64,000 nt of DNA from Rheinheimera oceanensis. GTDB lineage: Bacteria > Pseudomonadota > Gammaproteobacteria > Enterobacterales > Alteromonadaceae. A model generated the notes under the pieces. It ran no database searches, had not been told where the DNA came from, and saw only the letters and a list, made by a program, of their open reading frames with translations. The stretch covers positions 124,001-188,000 of the forward strand of contig NZ_JAGPNM010000001.1 in assembly GCF_018831085.1 (NCBI RefSeq). The letters are read 5' to 3'. The translations under genes were made by a program, and so were the position numbers. Shown here piece by piece: positions 51,187 to 61,432 of the stretch. The stretch's first letter is position 1. Every line of letters begins with the position of its first letter.

Positions 51187-52734
51187 TTGCAAGACGACAC
51201 ACAAAAACAACTGGCCAATGCACTTAAAGCACGCAAAGCGTTGGAAGATACCTATGAAACCCAGTTTAAGATTCTGGCCCAGTTTGTCTCACGGCTGTCT
51301 CTGGCGTGCAAAGGGGTTGATGTCGATTTAGATAACCGGCTGGCAAAGTTGCGAACCGAACTAAACCGCGGTACTGATCTGGAAAAACTGCTGCCATTTA
51401 TTGAAGCCACCAGCGACAATCTTAAACTGTTAGAATCAAGGCATCAGGCTGACATTCAAAGCATGCAACAGGGCCTGGCAGACGCCGGTAAACTGCTGCA
51501 GCAGCAAAAAGGCCTGCCGGATCAGCTGCGCCGTGATTTACGCCTGTTATTGGGTAAAGTCGGCCAGCCCTCCGCCACAGTGCATGCATTTTTACCGCAT
51601 CTAACTGAACTGACCAAACTGTATCAAAATGTTCTGCAAGCCAAGCAGCAACTGGCTGACAGCAATGATGACAATGTACGCTACGGCCATATTTGCCGCC
51701 AAATCAGTGTCGAGTTAACCAACCTGCTAAGCGAGCTGGCGTTTGCCGAAGAAAGTGCTGCCGCAATTGATGAAATCCGGCTGAGCTTGCTGGGGAAGTT
51801 ACCCATTGATGCCCTGCTGGAAGCCTGTTTAAAAACTATCGGCATTATTATCAGCAGTATTAACCGCGAACGGCAGTCAGCTGAACATTTTTTATTAAAA
51901 CTGAATGATGCCCTGACCAGTGTGCAACAGTCGGTGGTATCGTCGTTAAGTGCATCAGCTGATCTGAAACAAAAAATGCTGGGGTTGAATCAGCAAATTG
52001 AGTTACAAATTGATCATCTGAGCCATGCCAGCCAAAAGGCCACCTCGCTGGAACAGTTAAAATTACTGGTTAGTGATAAGCTAATTGCTATTACCGGCTC
52101 GTTACGCGAAAAAGAGCAACTGGAACAGCAGGAACGGCAACAATTACTGTTAACACTTGGTAATATGGAGCAACGCCTCGGTGAGCTGGAAACAGATGCC
52201 GGCACTTTTAAAAAGCGCATTGCCGAGCAAAATTTCCGTAGCCTGCAAGATGCATTAACAGAAATACCCAACCGCGCAGCTTTTGATGAACGCTACCAAT
52301 TAGAAATTAAACGCTGGCAACGCTATAAAAAGCCGCTTTGTGTGGTGTTGGCAGATGTTGACCATTTTAAAAACATTAATGATAGTTATGGCCACAGCGC
52401 CGGTGATAAAACGCTCAAAGTAATTGCTAAAACGCTAAAACTTAACCTGCGCGAAACTGATTTTATCGCCCGTTACGGCGGTGAAGAGTTTATTATGCTA
52501 TTTCCGGAAACTGAGTTAGCCGAGCTGGAAAAGCGGCTTAACGCTTTAAGAGAAAAAATTGGTAACATCCCTTTTAAATTCAAAAATGTAAGTGTACCTA
52601 TTACCATTTCATTTGGCGCTACCCGATTTACCGAACAGGACACTAATCGCAGTGCTTTTGATCGTGCCGATGAAGCACTATACGAAGCCAAAAAAGCAGG
52701 CCGTGATAAAGTTATTCTTAAACCTGCCTCCTGA
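51187..52734 (+). CDS. diguanylate cyclase (GGDEF domain)
   Basis: 515 residues from TTG 51187, chosen because AGGTGG ends 5 bases before it; GTG 51178 has no ribosome site. Residues 1-350 are soluble helical/coiled coil with no membrane segment. The GGDEF domain begins near 355 (LTEIPNRAAFDERYQLEIKRW in part), with the active site GGEEF at about 431-435 and the inhibitory site RETD five residues before it, so it should make cyclic di-GMP and show product inhibition. Cytosolic. Confidence 0.93.
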   Translation: MQDDTQKQLANALKARKALEDTYETQFKILAQFVSRLSLACKGVDVDLDNRLAKLRTELNRGTDLEKLLPFIEATSDNLKLLESRHQADIQSMQQGLADAGKLLQQQKGLPDQLRRDLRLLLGKVGQPSATVHAFLPHLTELTKLYQNVLQAKQQLADSNDDNVRYGHICRQISVELTNLLSELAFAEESAAAIDEIRLSLLGKLPIDALLEACLKTIGIIISSINRERQSAEHFLLKLNDALTSVQQSVVSSLSASADLKQKMLGLNQQIELQIDHLSHASQKATSLEQLKLLVSDKLIAITGSLREKEQLEQQERQQLLLTLGNMEQRLGELETDAGTFKKRIAEQNFRSLQDALTEIPNRAAFDERYQLEIKRWQRYKKPLCVVLADVDHFKNINDSYGHSAGDKTLKVIAKTLKLNLRETDFIARYGGEEFIMLFPETELAELEKRLNALREKIGNIPFKFKNVSVPITISFGATRFTEQDTNRSAFDRADEALYEAKKAGRDKVILKPAS

Positions 52735-52766
52735 GACGGCATTAACCTAATGTATAAGGAGCACAT

Positions 52767-54125
52767 ATGCATGTGCAGTTAAACCCACTTGGGTCTATGG
52801 ATTTATTATCACAGCTGGAAGTTGATCATTTAAAACAAAATACCCAGCAAGAAGCCTTTCGTTTATTTCGTAACTGTTGTTTAGCAGTACTTAATGTGGG
52901 TAGCCACACCGACAGCTCCGCCGAAATTTATGAGCAGTTCAGCGATTTCGCCGTTAACCTTATAAGCCGCGAGCGCGGCATTAAAATTGAATTATTTAAT
53001 CCGCCGCACAGCGCCTTTGTTGACGGCAAGATTATCAAAGGCATACACGAGCACCTGTTTGCCGTACTGCGCGATATTTTGTTTTATCACAGCCGTTTAC
53101 AAAGCAGCAAAAGCTGGCTGGATCTAAGCAACAGTGATCATATTACCCATACCGTATTTGATATTTTGCGTAATGCCCGTGTAATTGATGCCAGTAACGA
53201 GCCTAATATGATTGTTTGCTGGGGGGGCCACTCTATTAATGAGGCTGAATATAAATACACCAAAGAAGTAGGCTATGAGCTAGGGCTGCGTGGCATGGAT
53301 ATTTGTACCGGCTGTGGCCCCGGCGCTATGAAAGGCCCAATGAAAGGCGCTACCATCGGCCACAATAAGCAACGCATTAGCAACGGCCGCTACCTTGGCC
53401 TGACAGAGCCCAGCATTATTGCTGCTGAACCACCAAACCCTATCGTGAATGAACTGGTGATCCTGCCGGATATCGAAAAACGGCTGGAAGCTTTTGTCCG
53501 GGTGGCACACGGCATTATTATTTTTCCTGGCGGTGCAGGTACCGCAGAAGAACTGTTATACCTGCTTGGCATTATGCTAAACGAAGAGAATCAGCAGCAG
53601 ACGTTACCGATTATTTTAACCGGGCCCAGGCAAAGCGAGGCTTACTTTGGCGAAATTGCCAGCTTTATCGAAAATACCCTTGGCAGTGCAGCATTAAAAC
53701 TGATCGAGATTATTATTGATGATGCCCCCGCAGTAGCGCGTAAGTTAAAACTGGCCGCTGCCGAAGTACGGCATTACCGTAAATCTGTAGGCGATGCGTA
53801 TCACTTTAACTGGACACTGCAGATCGAACCGGACTTTCAGCAGCCTTTTATCCCGAATCATCAGAATATGGCCGCACTGGACTTGCACCTGGATCAGGAC
53901 AGCGCAACACTGGCTGCCAACCTGCGTCGGGCATTCTCCGGTATTGTCGCCGGTAATGTAAAAGATGAAGGTATTAAAGCCATTCGCCAACATGGTCCCT
54001 TCCAGATAAGTGGTGAACCCAAACTAATGCAAATGATGGATACGCTATTACAGGCTTTTGTAGATCAGGGCAGAATGAAACTGCCAGGCAGCAAATATGA
54101 ACCCTGTTACAAGGTAGTACGTTAA
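52767..54125 (+). CDS. ppnN: pyrimidine/purine nucleotide 5'-monophosphate nucleosidase
   Basis: 452 residues, the PpnN (YgdH) length. It has an N-terminal helical domain, the LOG-type Rossmann core with GCGPGAMKGPMKGA (about 188-200) and FPGGAGTAEELLYLLG (about 252-267), and a C-terminal extension. The enzyme cleaves nucleotide monophosphates to base and ribose 5-phosphate and is controlled by (p)ppGpp. AAGGAG precedes the ATG. xni follows by one base. Confidence 0.95.
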   Translation: MHVQLNPLGSMDLLSQLEVDHLKQNTQQEAFRLFRNCCLAVLNVGSHTDSSAEIYEQFSDFAVNLISRERGIKIELFNPPHSAFVDGKIIKGIHEHLFAVLRDILFYHSRLQSSKSWLDLSNSDHITHTVFDILRNARVIDASNEPNMIVCWGGHSINEAEYKYTKEVGYELGLRGMDICTGCGPGAMKGPMKGATIGHNKQRISNGRYLGLTEPSIIAAEPPNPIVNELVILPDIEKRLEAFVRVAHGIIIFPGGAGTAEELLYLLGIMLNEENQQQTLPIILTGPRQSEAYFGEIASFIENTLGSAALKLIEIIIDDAPAVARKLKLAAAEVRHYRKSVGDAYHFNWTLQIEPDFQQPFIPNHQNMAALDLHLDQDSATLAANLRRAFSGIVAGNVKDEGIKAIRQHGPFQISGEPKLMQMMDTLLQAFVDQGRMKLPGSKYEPCYKVVR

Positions 54126-54126
54126 C

Positions 54127-54939
54127 ATGGCACACTTGCTGTTAATTGATGCGCTTAACCTGATACGCCGGCTTTACGCCGTGCAGGAGCGGCCATATCT
54201 GCCTGTAACCGATGAAATGGCTGAGGGCACCAAAAACCAGATCATTCGCAACACAGAAAATATGCTGCGTCAGGCTATGGCAAGATTACAGCAAGAACTA
54301 GCCCCAAGCCACGCTGTGCTGGTATTTGACGGTCGTAACAGCCTGTGGCGTAAAACGCTGTATGCTGAATACAAAGCCAACCGTAAACCAATGCCAACCA
54401 TTCTGGCAGATGCCCTGCCCGGCTTACAGCAATGTGCCAAAACTCTCGGCTTTGACAGCGTGCAACATGATGACTACGAAGCCGATGATATTATTGCCTC
54501 TGTTGCAGTAAAACTGGCGCAACACGGCCAGCAAGTTACCATAGTGTCAACAGACAAAGGTTTCTTGCCACTGCTAAGCCAGCATATTCACATCTACGAT
54601 GCTTTTGCCCGCCAGCACCAAACTGAAGAAGCGGTACAGCAGAAATTTGGTGTCAGCACGGCTCAATTGGTGCGTTACTGGAGCCTGGTTGGCGACAGTA
54701 CCAACAACATTCCCGGTGTAAATGGCATTGGCCCTAAAGGTGCCCATGATTTGCTGGCACTGGGTGCCACGCTGACAGATGCACTGGAGCATCCGGATTG
54801 CCATAAGAAATTGCGCGAAAAGATTCTGCAGCATAAAGAACAAATTAAAATCTTTATGCAGATCCTGACGCTGAAAACCGACATACAGCTGGGGCTGAAC
54901 CTGCAGGATATGCGGATCCAACCACAGGTTAGCCCCTGA
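54127..54939 (+). CDS. xni: flap endonuclease Xni (exonuclease IX)
   Basis: 270 residues of the 5'-3' exonuclease/FEN family. LLIDALNLIRRLYAV, VFDGRNSLWRKTLYAEYKANRK and DDYEADDIIASVAVK hold the acidic metal ligands; GVNGIGPKGAHDLLA is the helix-hairpin-helix. It cleaves 5' flaps. The xni-ppnN pairing is also seen in E. coli (ygdG-ygdH). Confidence 0.95.
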   Translation: MAHLLLIDALNLIRRLYAVQERPYLPVTDEMAEGTKNQIIRNTENMLRQAMARLQQELAPSHAVLVFDGRNSLWRKTLYAEYKANRKPMPTILADALPGLQQCAKTLGFDSVQHDDYEADDIIASVAVKLAQHGQQVTIVSTDKGFLPLLSQHIHIYDAFARQHQTEEAVQQKFGVSTAQLVRYWSLVGDSTNNIPGVNGIGPKGAHDLLALGATLTDALEHPDCHKKLREKILQHKEQIKIFMQILTLKTDIQLGLNLQDMRIQPQVSP

Positions 54940-54940
54940 C

Positions 54941-55366
54941 ATGATGCAAAAAGCCGCTTCTGTGTTTCAGTTTAAGCTACGTAAATGGACCTGGCTCAGT
55001 ATCGGGCTGGCAGTGTATGTACTGCTCACTGCCACTGTTTATTTTTGCTATCAGGATGATGTCGATCAAATGACCTGGGTAGACCGGGAAGCCTTTAACC
55101 ATAAGCTGATAAGCCAGTATAAACTGACCGACAACCTGACACAGGACGATGTGATGCGCCGCCTCGGTACTCCTGACATTACTGAAGCCGTGCTGCAAGG
55201 AAAAGATCTGTATCAGGTATTGTATTACCGCACCCACCGCAGTGTTTCCGACGGTATAACTACGGCAGATGAATGCACAGCATTACTGTTTAAAAACCGC
55301 CACCTGCAGGCCATAGGCGAAGAGGCTGTGCAGCGCTACAGTGTTGTTAGCGGTCATGCTAACTGA
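54941..55366 (+). CDS. DUF3192 protein, membrane-anchored
   Basis: 141 residues with one helix near 19-37 (WLSIGLAVYVLLTATVYFCY) and a DUF3192 domain: DVMRRLGTPDITEAV, QVLYYRTHRSVSDGITTADECTALLF. It is a diverged paralogue of the lipoprotein at 47665-48024. It starts one base after the xni stop and overlaps the next gene by 11 bases. Function unknown. Confidence 0.85.
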   Translation: MMQKAASVFQFKLRKWTWLSIGLAVYVLLTATVYFCYQDDVDQMTWVDREAFNHKLISQYKLTDNLTQDDVMRRLGTPDITEAVLQGKDLYQVLYYRTHRSVSDGITTADECTALLFKNRHLQAIGEEAVQRYSVVSGHAN

Positions 55367-56717
55367 CTCCGAAGCATGGCATGGTTATCAGCAACTTTAC
55401 CAACACTGCGTTAATCAGGCTGGCAACATTACTTCGGCTGAAACACTGTATAAAGCAGCAATACTGCTGAGCAAACAGCGCGAAGCATTTGATACCGCCG
55501 TCACATATGACAGCATTAGCCAGCCAAAGCCTCAACTACCGCTACCTCTGTGGCGTATTGAGATATTGTTATATCTTGCCGGTTGTTATCAGCTTCACCC
55601 GCTTAACCGGCGTTTACTGCTTCTTGCCGGCAGCTGCAGCGCTATAGTGTCTGCTGTACAAACAGAGCCACTGCCATACCCTGCCCTTAGCGCAGCCAGG
55701 CAGCTTAAACCACTGCCACAAGCTGCCAGCGTAGTTAAAGTGTTAAGCGGTTGCTATGCCACAGAGCGCAAACAGCCACAGTGGCAACAAACTCTGCTGA
55801 GCCTGTTGCTGACGCAAAGCGAGTATTTGTCTAACCGTCGCGAATGGCAAACGACATTAGCAACGCGCCTGATGCTAAGTCAAAGTGATTACGAATTAGA
55901 TATTTTGCACCGGCTACTGCAGCAACCGGCTGCAGAGTTAACACAACAACCCGCTTCCTTTGCCCATTTGCTGCAAGATTCCCACTTTAGTGAACTGCGC
56001 TACTATGACAATAAAGCCCTGGAGCATTACCTTACAACGAGCGCAGAGCGCTCGGCGCCAATACTGGCGCTGGCAAGCCAGTTAAACCGCCAGCAGCAAA
56101 ATGTGCAAAGCGTAAAACTGGCTATTGGCATTATCGGTCGGGATGCCCTGCCTGCTGCGCTGGCACAGGCCGAACTACAGCATTATCTTCGTGCCTTGAA
56201 CCATCCATGGCAAGACGTGTTTAGCCAGTTTTGTCATGTGCTCGCGCAAGCGCTGCAGCTATTTATGCCCAAGCTGCAATACACAGGCAGCCGCTTGCTG
56301 GCACTGTGTTGCTGCGCTCCATTATGGCTTGACCCGCTTTACCAGCGCACTGCACTGGTGAGCCGCTCCGGCACCGGTTACCAAAGTGCCTTTACTCCGG
56401 CTCTGCAGTGCAAAAGTGAAACTTACCTGCCACAGCTTATTGAGTTGCTACAGCTATACCAGTTGGACAATTACACTACAGCTGTTACAGCCTGGCTAAA
56501 ACCCAGTGCAGGCCAGCGTTTAACGGCAGTAACACTAAACCTGCAACTGGCATGGCTCAGCAGCCTGGCGCTGTATTGCGCCGGGCCGGTACAACCAGTT
56601 GATATACTGTTACGTAAAACTGCAGCTGACAGCCAGGCAACCGTTACGGCAGAAAACTGGCTGCAACAACTGGCACAGCATAGCCAATGTTATTATCCCC
56701 TACAGCTTAAACTGTAG
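55356..56717 (+). CDS. unknown helical protein downstream of xni
   Basis: 453 residues from ATG 55356 (MLTDSEAWHGYQQLYQHC); GTG 55341 is possible. It looks wholly helical, Leu/Gln/Ala-rich, without signal peptide or clear membrane helix, and has an unusual number of Cys (e.g. LLALCCCAPLWLD). I find no motif. Such layouts recall HDOD-like or solenoid proteins, but the usual HDOD landmarks are not visible. Cotranscribed with ppnN-xni-DUF3192. Confidence 0.65.
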   Translation: MLTDSEAWHGYQQLYQHCVNQAGNITSAETLYKAAILLSKQREAFDTAVTYDSISQPKPQLPLPLWRIEILLYLAGCYQLHPLNRRLLLLAGSCSAIVSAVQTEPLPYPALSAARQLKPLPQAASVVKVLSGCYATERKQPQWQQTLLSLLLTQSEYLSNRREWQTTLATRLMLSQSDYELDILHRLLQQPAAELTQQPASFAHLLQDSHFSELRYYDNKALEHYLTTSAERSAPILALASQLNRQQQNVQSVKLAIGIIGRDALPAALAQAELQHYLRALNHPWQDVFSQFCHVLAQALQLFMPKLQYTGSRLLALCCCAPLWLDPLYQRTALVSRSGTGYQSAFTPALQCKSETYLPQLIELLQLYQLDNYTTAVTAWLKPSAGQRLTAVTLNLQLAWLSSLALYCAGPVQPVDILLRKTAADSQATVTAENWLQQLAQHSQCYYPLQLKL

Positions 56718-56880
56718 TTTTATTACAACATTCACCAACCTTATACCGTATATAACCTGGATAACTGCGGTAAACTTCTACCAAACTGGCGTAATGTGCC
56801 GAAAAATGCTATATTCTGCGCCGTTTTCAGGCCCGCCAGAGGCCCTCTTTCCTAATAAATACGACAGCTAAGGATCCCCC

Positions 56881-57888
56881 ATGAGCAAGCAAATTATTAC
56901 TGTCATTAAAGGCGATGGCATAGGCCCAAGTATCGTTGAAGCCGCCATCCAGGTGCTGGATAAAGTGGGCTGTAACTTTGACTATGAATATGTCGATGCC
57001 GGTTTAACTGCACTGGAAAAAACCGGTGAGCTGTTGCCACAGGCTACGCTCGATGCTATTGCCCGTAATAAAATCACTTTAAAAGGCCCGCTGACTACAC
57101 CAGTGGGTGAAGGTTTTACTTCTATTAACGTAACGCTGCGCAAGAAATTTAACCTGTACTCAAACGTGCGCCCGGTTATTTCGTTTAAAGGCACTAAAGC
57201 CCGCTACGAAAATATCGACATTATCACTATCCGCGAAAACACCGAAGGTATGTACTCTGGCCATGGCCAGGTAGTGTCTGCCGATGGCCTGGTAGCAGAA
57301 GCTACCAGTATTGTGACTAAAGACGGTGCCGAGCGTATTGCAGTATTTGCCTTTGAAACGGCCCGGCGCGAAAAGCGCAAAAAAGTGACTATTGTGCACA
57401 AGGCCAACATTCTGAAATCTACCTCAGGTTTATTCCTGAAAACAGCGCGTGAGGTAGCTACCCGTTACCCGGATATTGAAGCGCAGGAAATGATTGTTGA
57501 TAACGCCTGTATGCAGCTGGTAATGAACCCGCAGCAGTTCGACGTTATCGTGACGACCAACCTGTTTGGCGATATTTTATCTGACTTATGCGCCGGTTTA
57601 GTCGGTGGTTTAGGTATGGCACCAGGAGCTAACATTGGTGCCGACTGCGCCATTTTTGAAGCCGTACACGGCAGTGCACCGGATATTGCCGGTAAAAACC
57701 TGGCTAACCCAAGCTCGGTAATTCTGGCCTCTATTCAAATGCTGGAATACTTAGGTATGCAGGACAAAGCTGAGAAAATCCGCAGTGCACTGGCCGATGT
57801 TATCGCTACAGGCGATCGCACTACCCGTGATTTAGGCGGCAGCTTCGGCACCACCGATTTTACCGCTGCGGTATTAGAGCGTTTATAA
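56881..57888 (+). CDS. isocitrate dehydrogenase, NAD-dependent type
   Basis: 335 residues of the isocitrate/isopropylmalate dehydrogenase family. [20 protein letters not shown] at the start, [17 protein letters not shown] (the substrate loop; isocitrate type), [12 protein letters not shown], and the metal-binding DIxxD-type segment [19 protein letters not shown] near 222-240, then [13 protein letters not shown]. The length and motifs fit the short NAD-dependent IDH rather than the 416-residue E. coli Icd. AAGGA precedes the ATG. Confidence 0.9.
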   Translation: MSKQIITVIKGDGIGPSIVEAAIQVLDKVGCNFDYEYVDAGLTALEKTGELLPQATLDAIARNKITLKGPLTTPVGEGFTSINVTLRKKFNLYSNVRPVISFKGTKARYENIDIITIRENTEGMYSGHGQVVSADGLVAEATSIVTKDGAERIAVFAFETARREKRKKVTIVHKANILKSTSGLFLKTAREVATRYPDIEAQEMIVDNACMQLVMNPQQFDVIVTTNLFGDILSDLCAGLVGGLGMAPGANIGADCAIFEAVHGSAPDIAGKNLANPSSVILASIQMLEYLGMQDKAEKIRSALADVIATGDRTTRDLGGSFGTTDFTAAVLERL

Positions 57889-57903
57889 GCCTGGACTGTA
57901 TGC

Positions 57904-57927
57904 AGCCGGTTCAGGCATGAACCGGCT
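57904..57927 (+). terminator. stem-loop downstream of isocitrate dehydrogenase
   Basis: AGCCGGTTCA (57904-57913), loop GGCA, TGAACCGGCT (57918-57927): perfect 10-base stem 15 bases after the stop. No T-run follows, so it may be an mRNA 3' stabiliser or a weak terminator; the VF530 gene starts 28 bases further on. Confidence 0.5.
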
Positions 57928-57955
57928 TGCTCACGCCAACAACAAAGGACGTTAT

Positions 57956-58174
57956 ATGTCTCAACCGAATAACCCGCTGCATGGCGTTACGCTGGAGCAA
58001 ATTGTCACCGCGCTGGTTGATCATTTTGGCTGGCCGGACCTGGCAAAACAGATTGATATTAATTGCTTTAAAACAGATCCGTCGGTAAAAAGCAGCCTGA
58101 AGTTTTTACGCAAAACACCCTGGGCACGGCAGAAAGTAGAAGAGTTATATGTAGCAACCAAGCTGTATCAGTAA
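57956..58174 (+). CDS. VF530 family (DUF2132) small protein
   Basis: 72 residues from ATG 57956 ([20 protein letters not shown]), continuing [21 protein letters not shown] and [20 protein letters not shown], the typical VF530/DUF2132 sequence. It is a small helical, possibly DNA-binding fold. An upstream ATG at 57917 lies inside the hairpin and is unlikely. Confidence 0.9.
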   Translation: MSQPNNPLHGVTLEQIVTALVDHFGWPDLAKQIDINCFKTDPSVKSSLKFLRKTPWARQKVEELYVATKLYQ

Positions 58175-58210
58175 CTCTGATCCAGCTTTGGTTTGTTTAG
58201 ATGTTACAAC

Positions 58211-58780
58211 CTAACCATTATAAATAGCACCACCGCTACCAATATAATTTTGCAACACGCTGTTGGCGGCATCACGCTGTACCAGTTGCACCACTTCAAC
58301 GCCGGCATCACGTAAATACTGATAACTCTGCGCAAATACCGGGCCTTCATCAAAACCGATAGCACGGGCATCTTCAGCAGTAGCAGCACATACCAAACGC
58401 TTTACCCCACTCCACAAAGTACCGCCTAAACACATGGCACAGGGCTCACATGAGGTAAATAGTTCCCGCTTCACACCATCGCTTGATAAGCTAAAGCTTT
58501 GCACATTTTGCTCAGCCAGCATTATCGCCATCATCTCACCATGCGCGGTAGAGTTATGTAGTGGCACCACCCGGTTTACACCCACGCTAACCAGTTTGCC
58601 GCTGTCGCAGTCAAAAATAGCACTGCCAAAAGGGCCGCCGGTGCCGCGCAGCACGTTTTGTTTTGACAGCTCTACCGCCAGCGCCATTTTCTCATCGTCG
58701 TTTTGATACACTTTTTGCCAGTCGACTACGTCGTTAATCCAGTCCGGCAAGTGCAGGGTTAATTGTTGTATTGCGGTCAT
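58211..58780 (-). CDS. nucleoside/guanine deaminase family zinc enzyme
   Basis: 189 residues of the cytidine/deoxycytidylate-deaminase superfamily: zinc ligand and catalytic Glu in [14 protein letters not shown] (H-x-E) and [18 protein letters not shown] (P-C-A-M-C). The architecture, with [22 protein letters not shown], is close to guanine deaminase (GuaD-type) and TadA-like nucleoside deaminases. Its neighbours gpt, deoD and deoB are purine-salvage genes, which suggests a purine base or nucleoside substrate. Confidence 0.85.
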   Translation of the reverse strand: MTAIQQLTLHLPDWINDVVDWQKVYQNDDEKMALAVELSKQNVLRGTGGPFGSAIFDCDSGKLVSVGVNRVVPLHNSTAHGEMMAIMLAEQNVQSFSLSSDGVKRELFTSCEPCAMCLGGTLWSGVKRLVCAATAEDARAIGFDEGPVFAQSYQYLRDAGVEVVQLVQRDAANSVLQNYIGSGGAIYNG

Positions 58781-58820
58781 AATTACTCTCTAAAAAGATT
58801 CAGCACTTTAAGCTGACAAG

Positions 58821-58987
58821 AACCGGATTGCCCTAAGCGAACCGTTGAAGCCCCGGACGGGCTGACAAATTCGTCCGGAGCGAATTTGAACAGCTCTGCT
58901 GGCCCGAAGGGGTAAACTTCATGGACGAAGTTTATATTCGAGCCCCCAGGGATGGGTTTACGGCGTGTTCGCGTGGGCAATCCGGTT
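58821..58987. repeat. extragenic inverted-repeat element
   Basis: AACCGGATTGCCC at 58821-58833 recurs inverted as GGGCAATCCGGTT at 58975-58987; GCGAAC (58837-58842) is likewise matched by GTTCGC at 58968-58973, so the ends form an imperfect stem of about 20 bases. Inside are two smaller hairpins, CAAATTCG...CGAATTTG (58867-58888) and AAACTTC...GAAGTTT (58914-58933). The block sits between the deaminase and gpt genes. It looks like a REP/MITE-type palindromic element; only one copy is in the window. Confidence 0.65.
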
Positions 58988-59003
58988 CGCAGGGGCTAAA
59001 CCT

Positions 59004-59474
59004 TTACTTCTCAGCCAATGGCTTGCTATAGGCCAGTTCCATATCCCATGGCAGTTGGATCCAGGTGTCCTGCTCGATATCTGTTACGTATTTATCTACC
59101 AGCGGCTTGCCCTGCGGCTTGGCATACACGGTTACAAAGCAAGCTTTAGGGAAATGTTCACGCAGGGCTTTTGCCGTTTCACCGGTGTCCACCAGATCAT
59201 CTACAATCAGCAGTTTGTCAGAATCAGCCAGGCTGGCGTCTTTTAAAACGCTCAGGCTGCCTTGTTTATCATGGTCGTAGCTGGCAACACAAATACTGTC
59301 TACCACACGGATATTCAGCTCACGTGCCAAAATAGCGGCTGGTACCAGGCCACCGCGGCTTACTGCCACTATGGCGTTGTAATCCTGCCCCAGCAATTGA
59401 TGCGCCAGCTCTTTAGTGGCACGGTGAAACGCTTCCCACGATACATAAAACATTTTATTGCTTGATAATGACAT
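59004..59474 (-). CDS. gpt: xanthine-guanine phosphoribosyltransferase
   Basis: 156 residues from ATG 59474. AVSRGGLVPAAILARELNIR, ICVASYDHD and the PRPP loop LLIVDDLVDTGETAKAL are as in E. coli Gpt; QDTWIQLPWDM is at the end. It salvages xanthine and guanine to XMP and GMP. A TTG at 59489 could extend it by five residues. Confidence 0.94.
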   Translation of the reverse strand: MSLSSNKMFYVSWEAFHRATKELAHQLLGQDYNAIVAVSRGGLVPAAILARELNIRVVDSICVASYDHDKQGSLSVLKDASLADSDKLLIVDDLVDTGETAKALREHFPKACFVTVYAKPQGKPLVDKYVTDIEQDTWIQLPWDMELAYSKPLAEK

Positions 59475-59506
59475 CTGTCTGCCCTGCAAAATCGGTTAAA
59501 CGGAAA

Positions 59507-60208
59507 TTATAAGCAGCCCAGTGCTACTTCAACCATTTCATTAAAGCTGGTCTGGCGCAGCTCAGCACTTAGTGCTTCGCCGGTACGGATATGGTCGCTT
59601 ACGGTAAAAATAGCCAGTGCATTAATGCCGTATTCTGCCGCCACGCCATACAAACCGGCCGCTTCCATTTCTACCGCCAGCACGCCGTATTTTTCCAGGG
59701 TGTCGAATAAAGTTGCATCCGGGTTGTAGAACAAATCTGAAGTAAAAACATTACCTACTTTGACATTAATATTTTTTGCCCGGGCTGCAGCAACCGCTTT
59801 TTCCAGCAGGTTAAAACTGGCAATAGCGGCAAAATCCATTCCGGCTAAGCGGTTACGGTTTACGCTGGAATCGGTGCTGGCGCCCATGCCAATCACCACA
59901 TCACGTACTTTTACGTCCAATGGCAAGCCACCACAAGAGCCAATACGGATAATATTTTTAACACCATAAAATTTCACCAGCTCGGTGGCATAAATAGACA
60001 TAGACGGTACGCCCATACCTGAGCCCAGCACGCTTACCGGTTTACCTTTATAAGTGCCGGTGTAACCAAACATATTACGTACGGTATTAACACACACTGC
60101 ATCGGTTAAAAAAGTTTCAGCAATATGTTTGGCCCGCAGCGGATCGCCAGGCATGAGTACTGTTTCAGCAAAAGCGCCTTCTGGCGCATTAATATGCGGA
60201 GTTGCCAT
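59507..60208 (-). CDS. deoD: purine nucleoside phosphorylase DeoD-type
   Basis: 233 residues. [20 protein letters not shown] and [14 protein letters not shown] at the start (phosphate-binding), [14 protein letters not shown], and [16 protein letters not shown] near 180 (nucleoside site). Trimer-of-dimers bacterial type. It follows deoB by 9 bases; deoC and deoA are not in the window. Confidence 0.97.
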   Translation of the reverse strand: MATPHINAPEGAFAETVLMPGDPLRAKHIAETFLTDAVCVNTVRNMFGYTGTYKGKPVSVLGSGMGVPSMSIYATELVKFYGVKNIIRIGSCGGLPLDVKVRDVVIGMGASTDSSVNRNRLAGMDFAAIASFNLLEKAVAAARAKNINVKVGNVFTSDLFYNPDATLFDTLEKYGVLAVEMEAAGLYGVAAEYGINALAIFTVSDHIRTGEALSAELRQTSFNEMVEVALGCL

Positions 60209-60217
60209 AAAAATCTC

Positions 60218-61432
60218 TTAGTTAATTTTATCTAAAAAGGAGTCGCCATAAGCCATGGCCTCCAGCTCAAAATAGCCGGCCAGCGTCTGGCCAATGTCAG
60301 CAAAGCTCATGCGCTCGCCTAAATTAATGTCCTTTATGCCATTTTTATAGGCCAGCAGCGGAATATATTCACGCGTATGCTCTGTACCGTGCCAGGTTGG
60401 ATCGCAACCGTGATCTGCTGTCAGGATCATTAAGGTGTCGTCGCCACAGGCTGCCATCAACTCAGGCAGGCGGCTGTCGAAGTATTCCAGCGCCTCGCCA
60501 TAACCGATAGGATCACGGCGATGACCAAAATTCTGGTCAAAATCTACTAAATTGGTAAAAATAATGCTGTTGTCAGCCTGCTTTGCCATTTGTGCCAGCG
60601 TTTTGTCTACCAGTGCTTCAAGGCCGGTGGCTTTTAAACTTTCACTAATGCCCTGATGAGCATAAATGTCAGCAATTTTACCAATGCTGATCACCTTACC
60701 GCCTGCACTCGTCAGCTTGTCCAATACGGTTGGTGCCGGTGGCAGAACTGAATAGTCACGGCGGTTGCCTGTGCGGGCATAGTTACTGGCACTGTCGCCC
60801 AAAAATGGCCTGGCAATAACACGGCCAATGTTATATTTATCTAACAACTCGCGTGCTACCAGACAAAAATCCAGCAGTTTTTGCAGGCCAAAATGCTCTT
60901 CATGCGCGGCTACCTGAAATACGCTGTCGGCCGAGGTATAGCAAATCGGTTTACCGGTTTTAATATGCTCATCACCCAGCTTTACCAGAATATCAGTACC
61001 CGACGCATGACAATTACCCAGAATGCCGGGCACACCGGTACGCTGGCATAGCTCGTTAATCAGCTCTGCTGGAAAACTGTCGGTTTTATTATGGAAATAG
61101 CCCCAGTCGAACAGTACCGGTACACCGGCTATTTCCCAGTGGCCGCTTGGCGTGTCTTTGCCACTGCTTAGCTCACGCGCATAGCCATAAGCGCCGCTTA
61201 TTGCCCCGGCGCCGGTTACATCGGCCTGCACGCCATTTGAGGCTGCGGTGGCAGCCTTAACCAAACCCAGCTGCGCCAGATTAGGCAACGCCAGCTGGCG
61301 GCCTTTTTGCACATGAAAGGCTTTTGCAATACTGGCAAAGGTATTAGCGCCAACATCACCAAACTTATCGGCATCCGGTGCATAGCCAATACCAAAGCTA
61401 TCTAATACCAGGATCACTGCTTTTTTTGCCAT
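60218..61432 (-). CDS. deoB: phosphopentomutase DeoB
   Basis: 404 residues from ATG 61432 with AGGAGCAGGA upstream ([20 protein letters not shown]). The metal-binding alkaline-phosphatase-superfamily motifs [22 protein letters not shown] and [19 protein letters not shown] are present. It interconverts (deoxy)ribose 1- and 5-phosphate. A longer frame to 61621 is not supported. The promoter should lie in 61433-61615. Confidence 0.97.
   Translation of the reverse strand: MAKKAVILVLDSFGIGYAPDADKFGDVGANTFASIAKAFHVQKGRQLALPNLAQLGLVKAATAASNGVQADVTGAGAISGAYGYARELSSGKDTPSGHWEIAGVPVLFDWGYFHNKTDSFPAELINELCQRTGVPGILGNCHASGTDILVKLGDEHIKTGKPICYTSADSVFQVAAHEEHFGLQKLLDFCLVARELLDKYNIGRVIARPFLGDSASNYARTGNRRDYSVLPPAPTVLDKLTSAGGKVISIGKIADIYAHQGISESLKATGLEALVDKTLAQMAKQADNSIIFTNLVDFDQNFGHRRDPIGYGEALEYFDSRLPELMAACGDDTLMILTADHGCDPTWHGTEHTREYIPLLAYKNGIKDINLGERMSFADIGQTLAGYFELEAMAYGDSFLDKIN

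Noticed and set aside
58783..58980. 65-residue minus-strand frame between the deaminase and gpt genes
   Set aside because: It lies wholly within the inverted-repeat element, has no ribosome site, and reads as low-information translation of a repeat.
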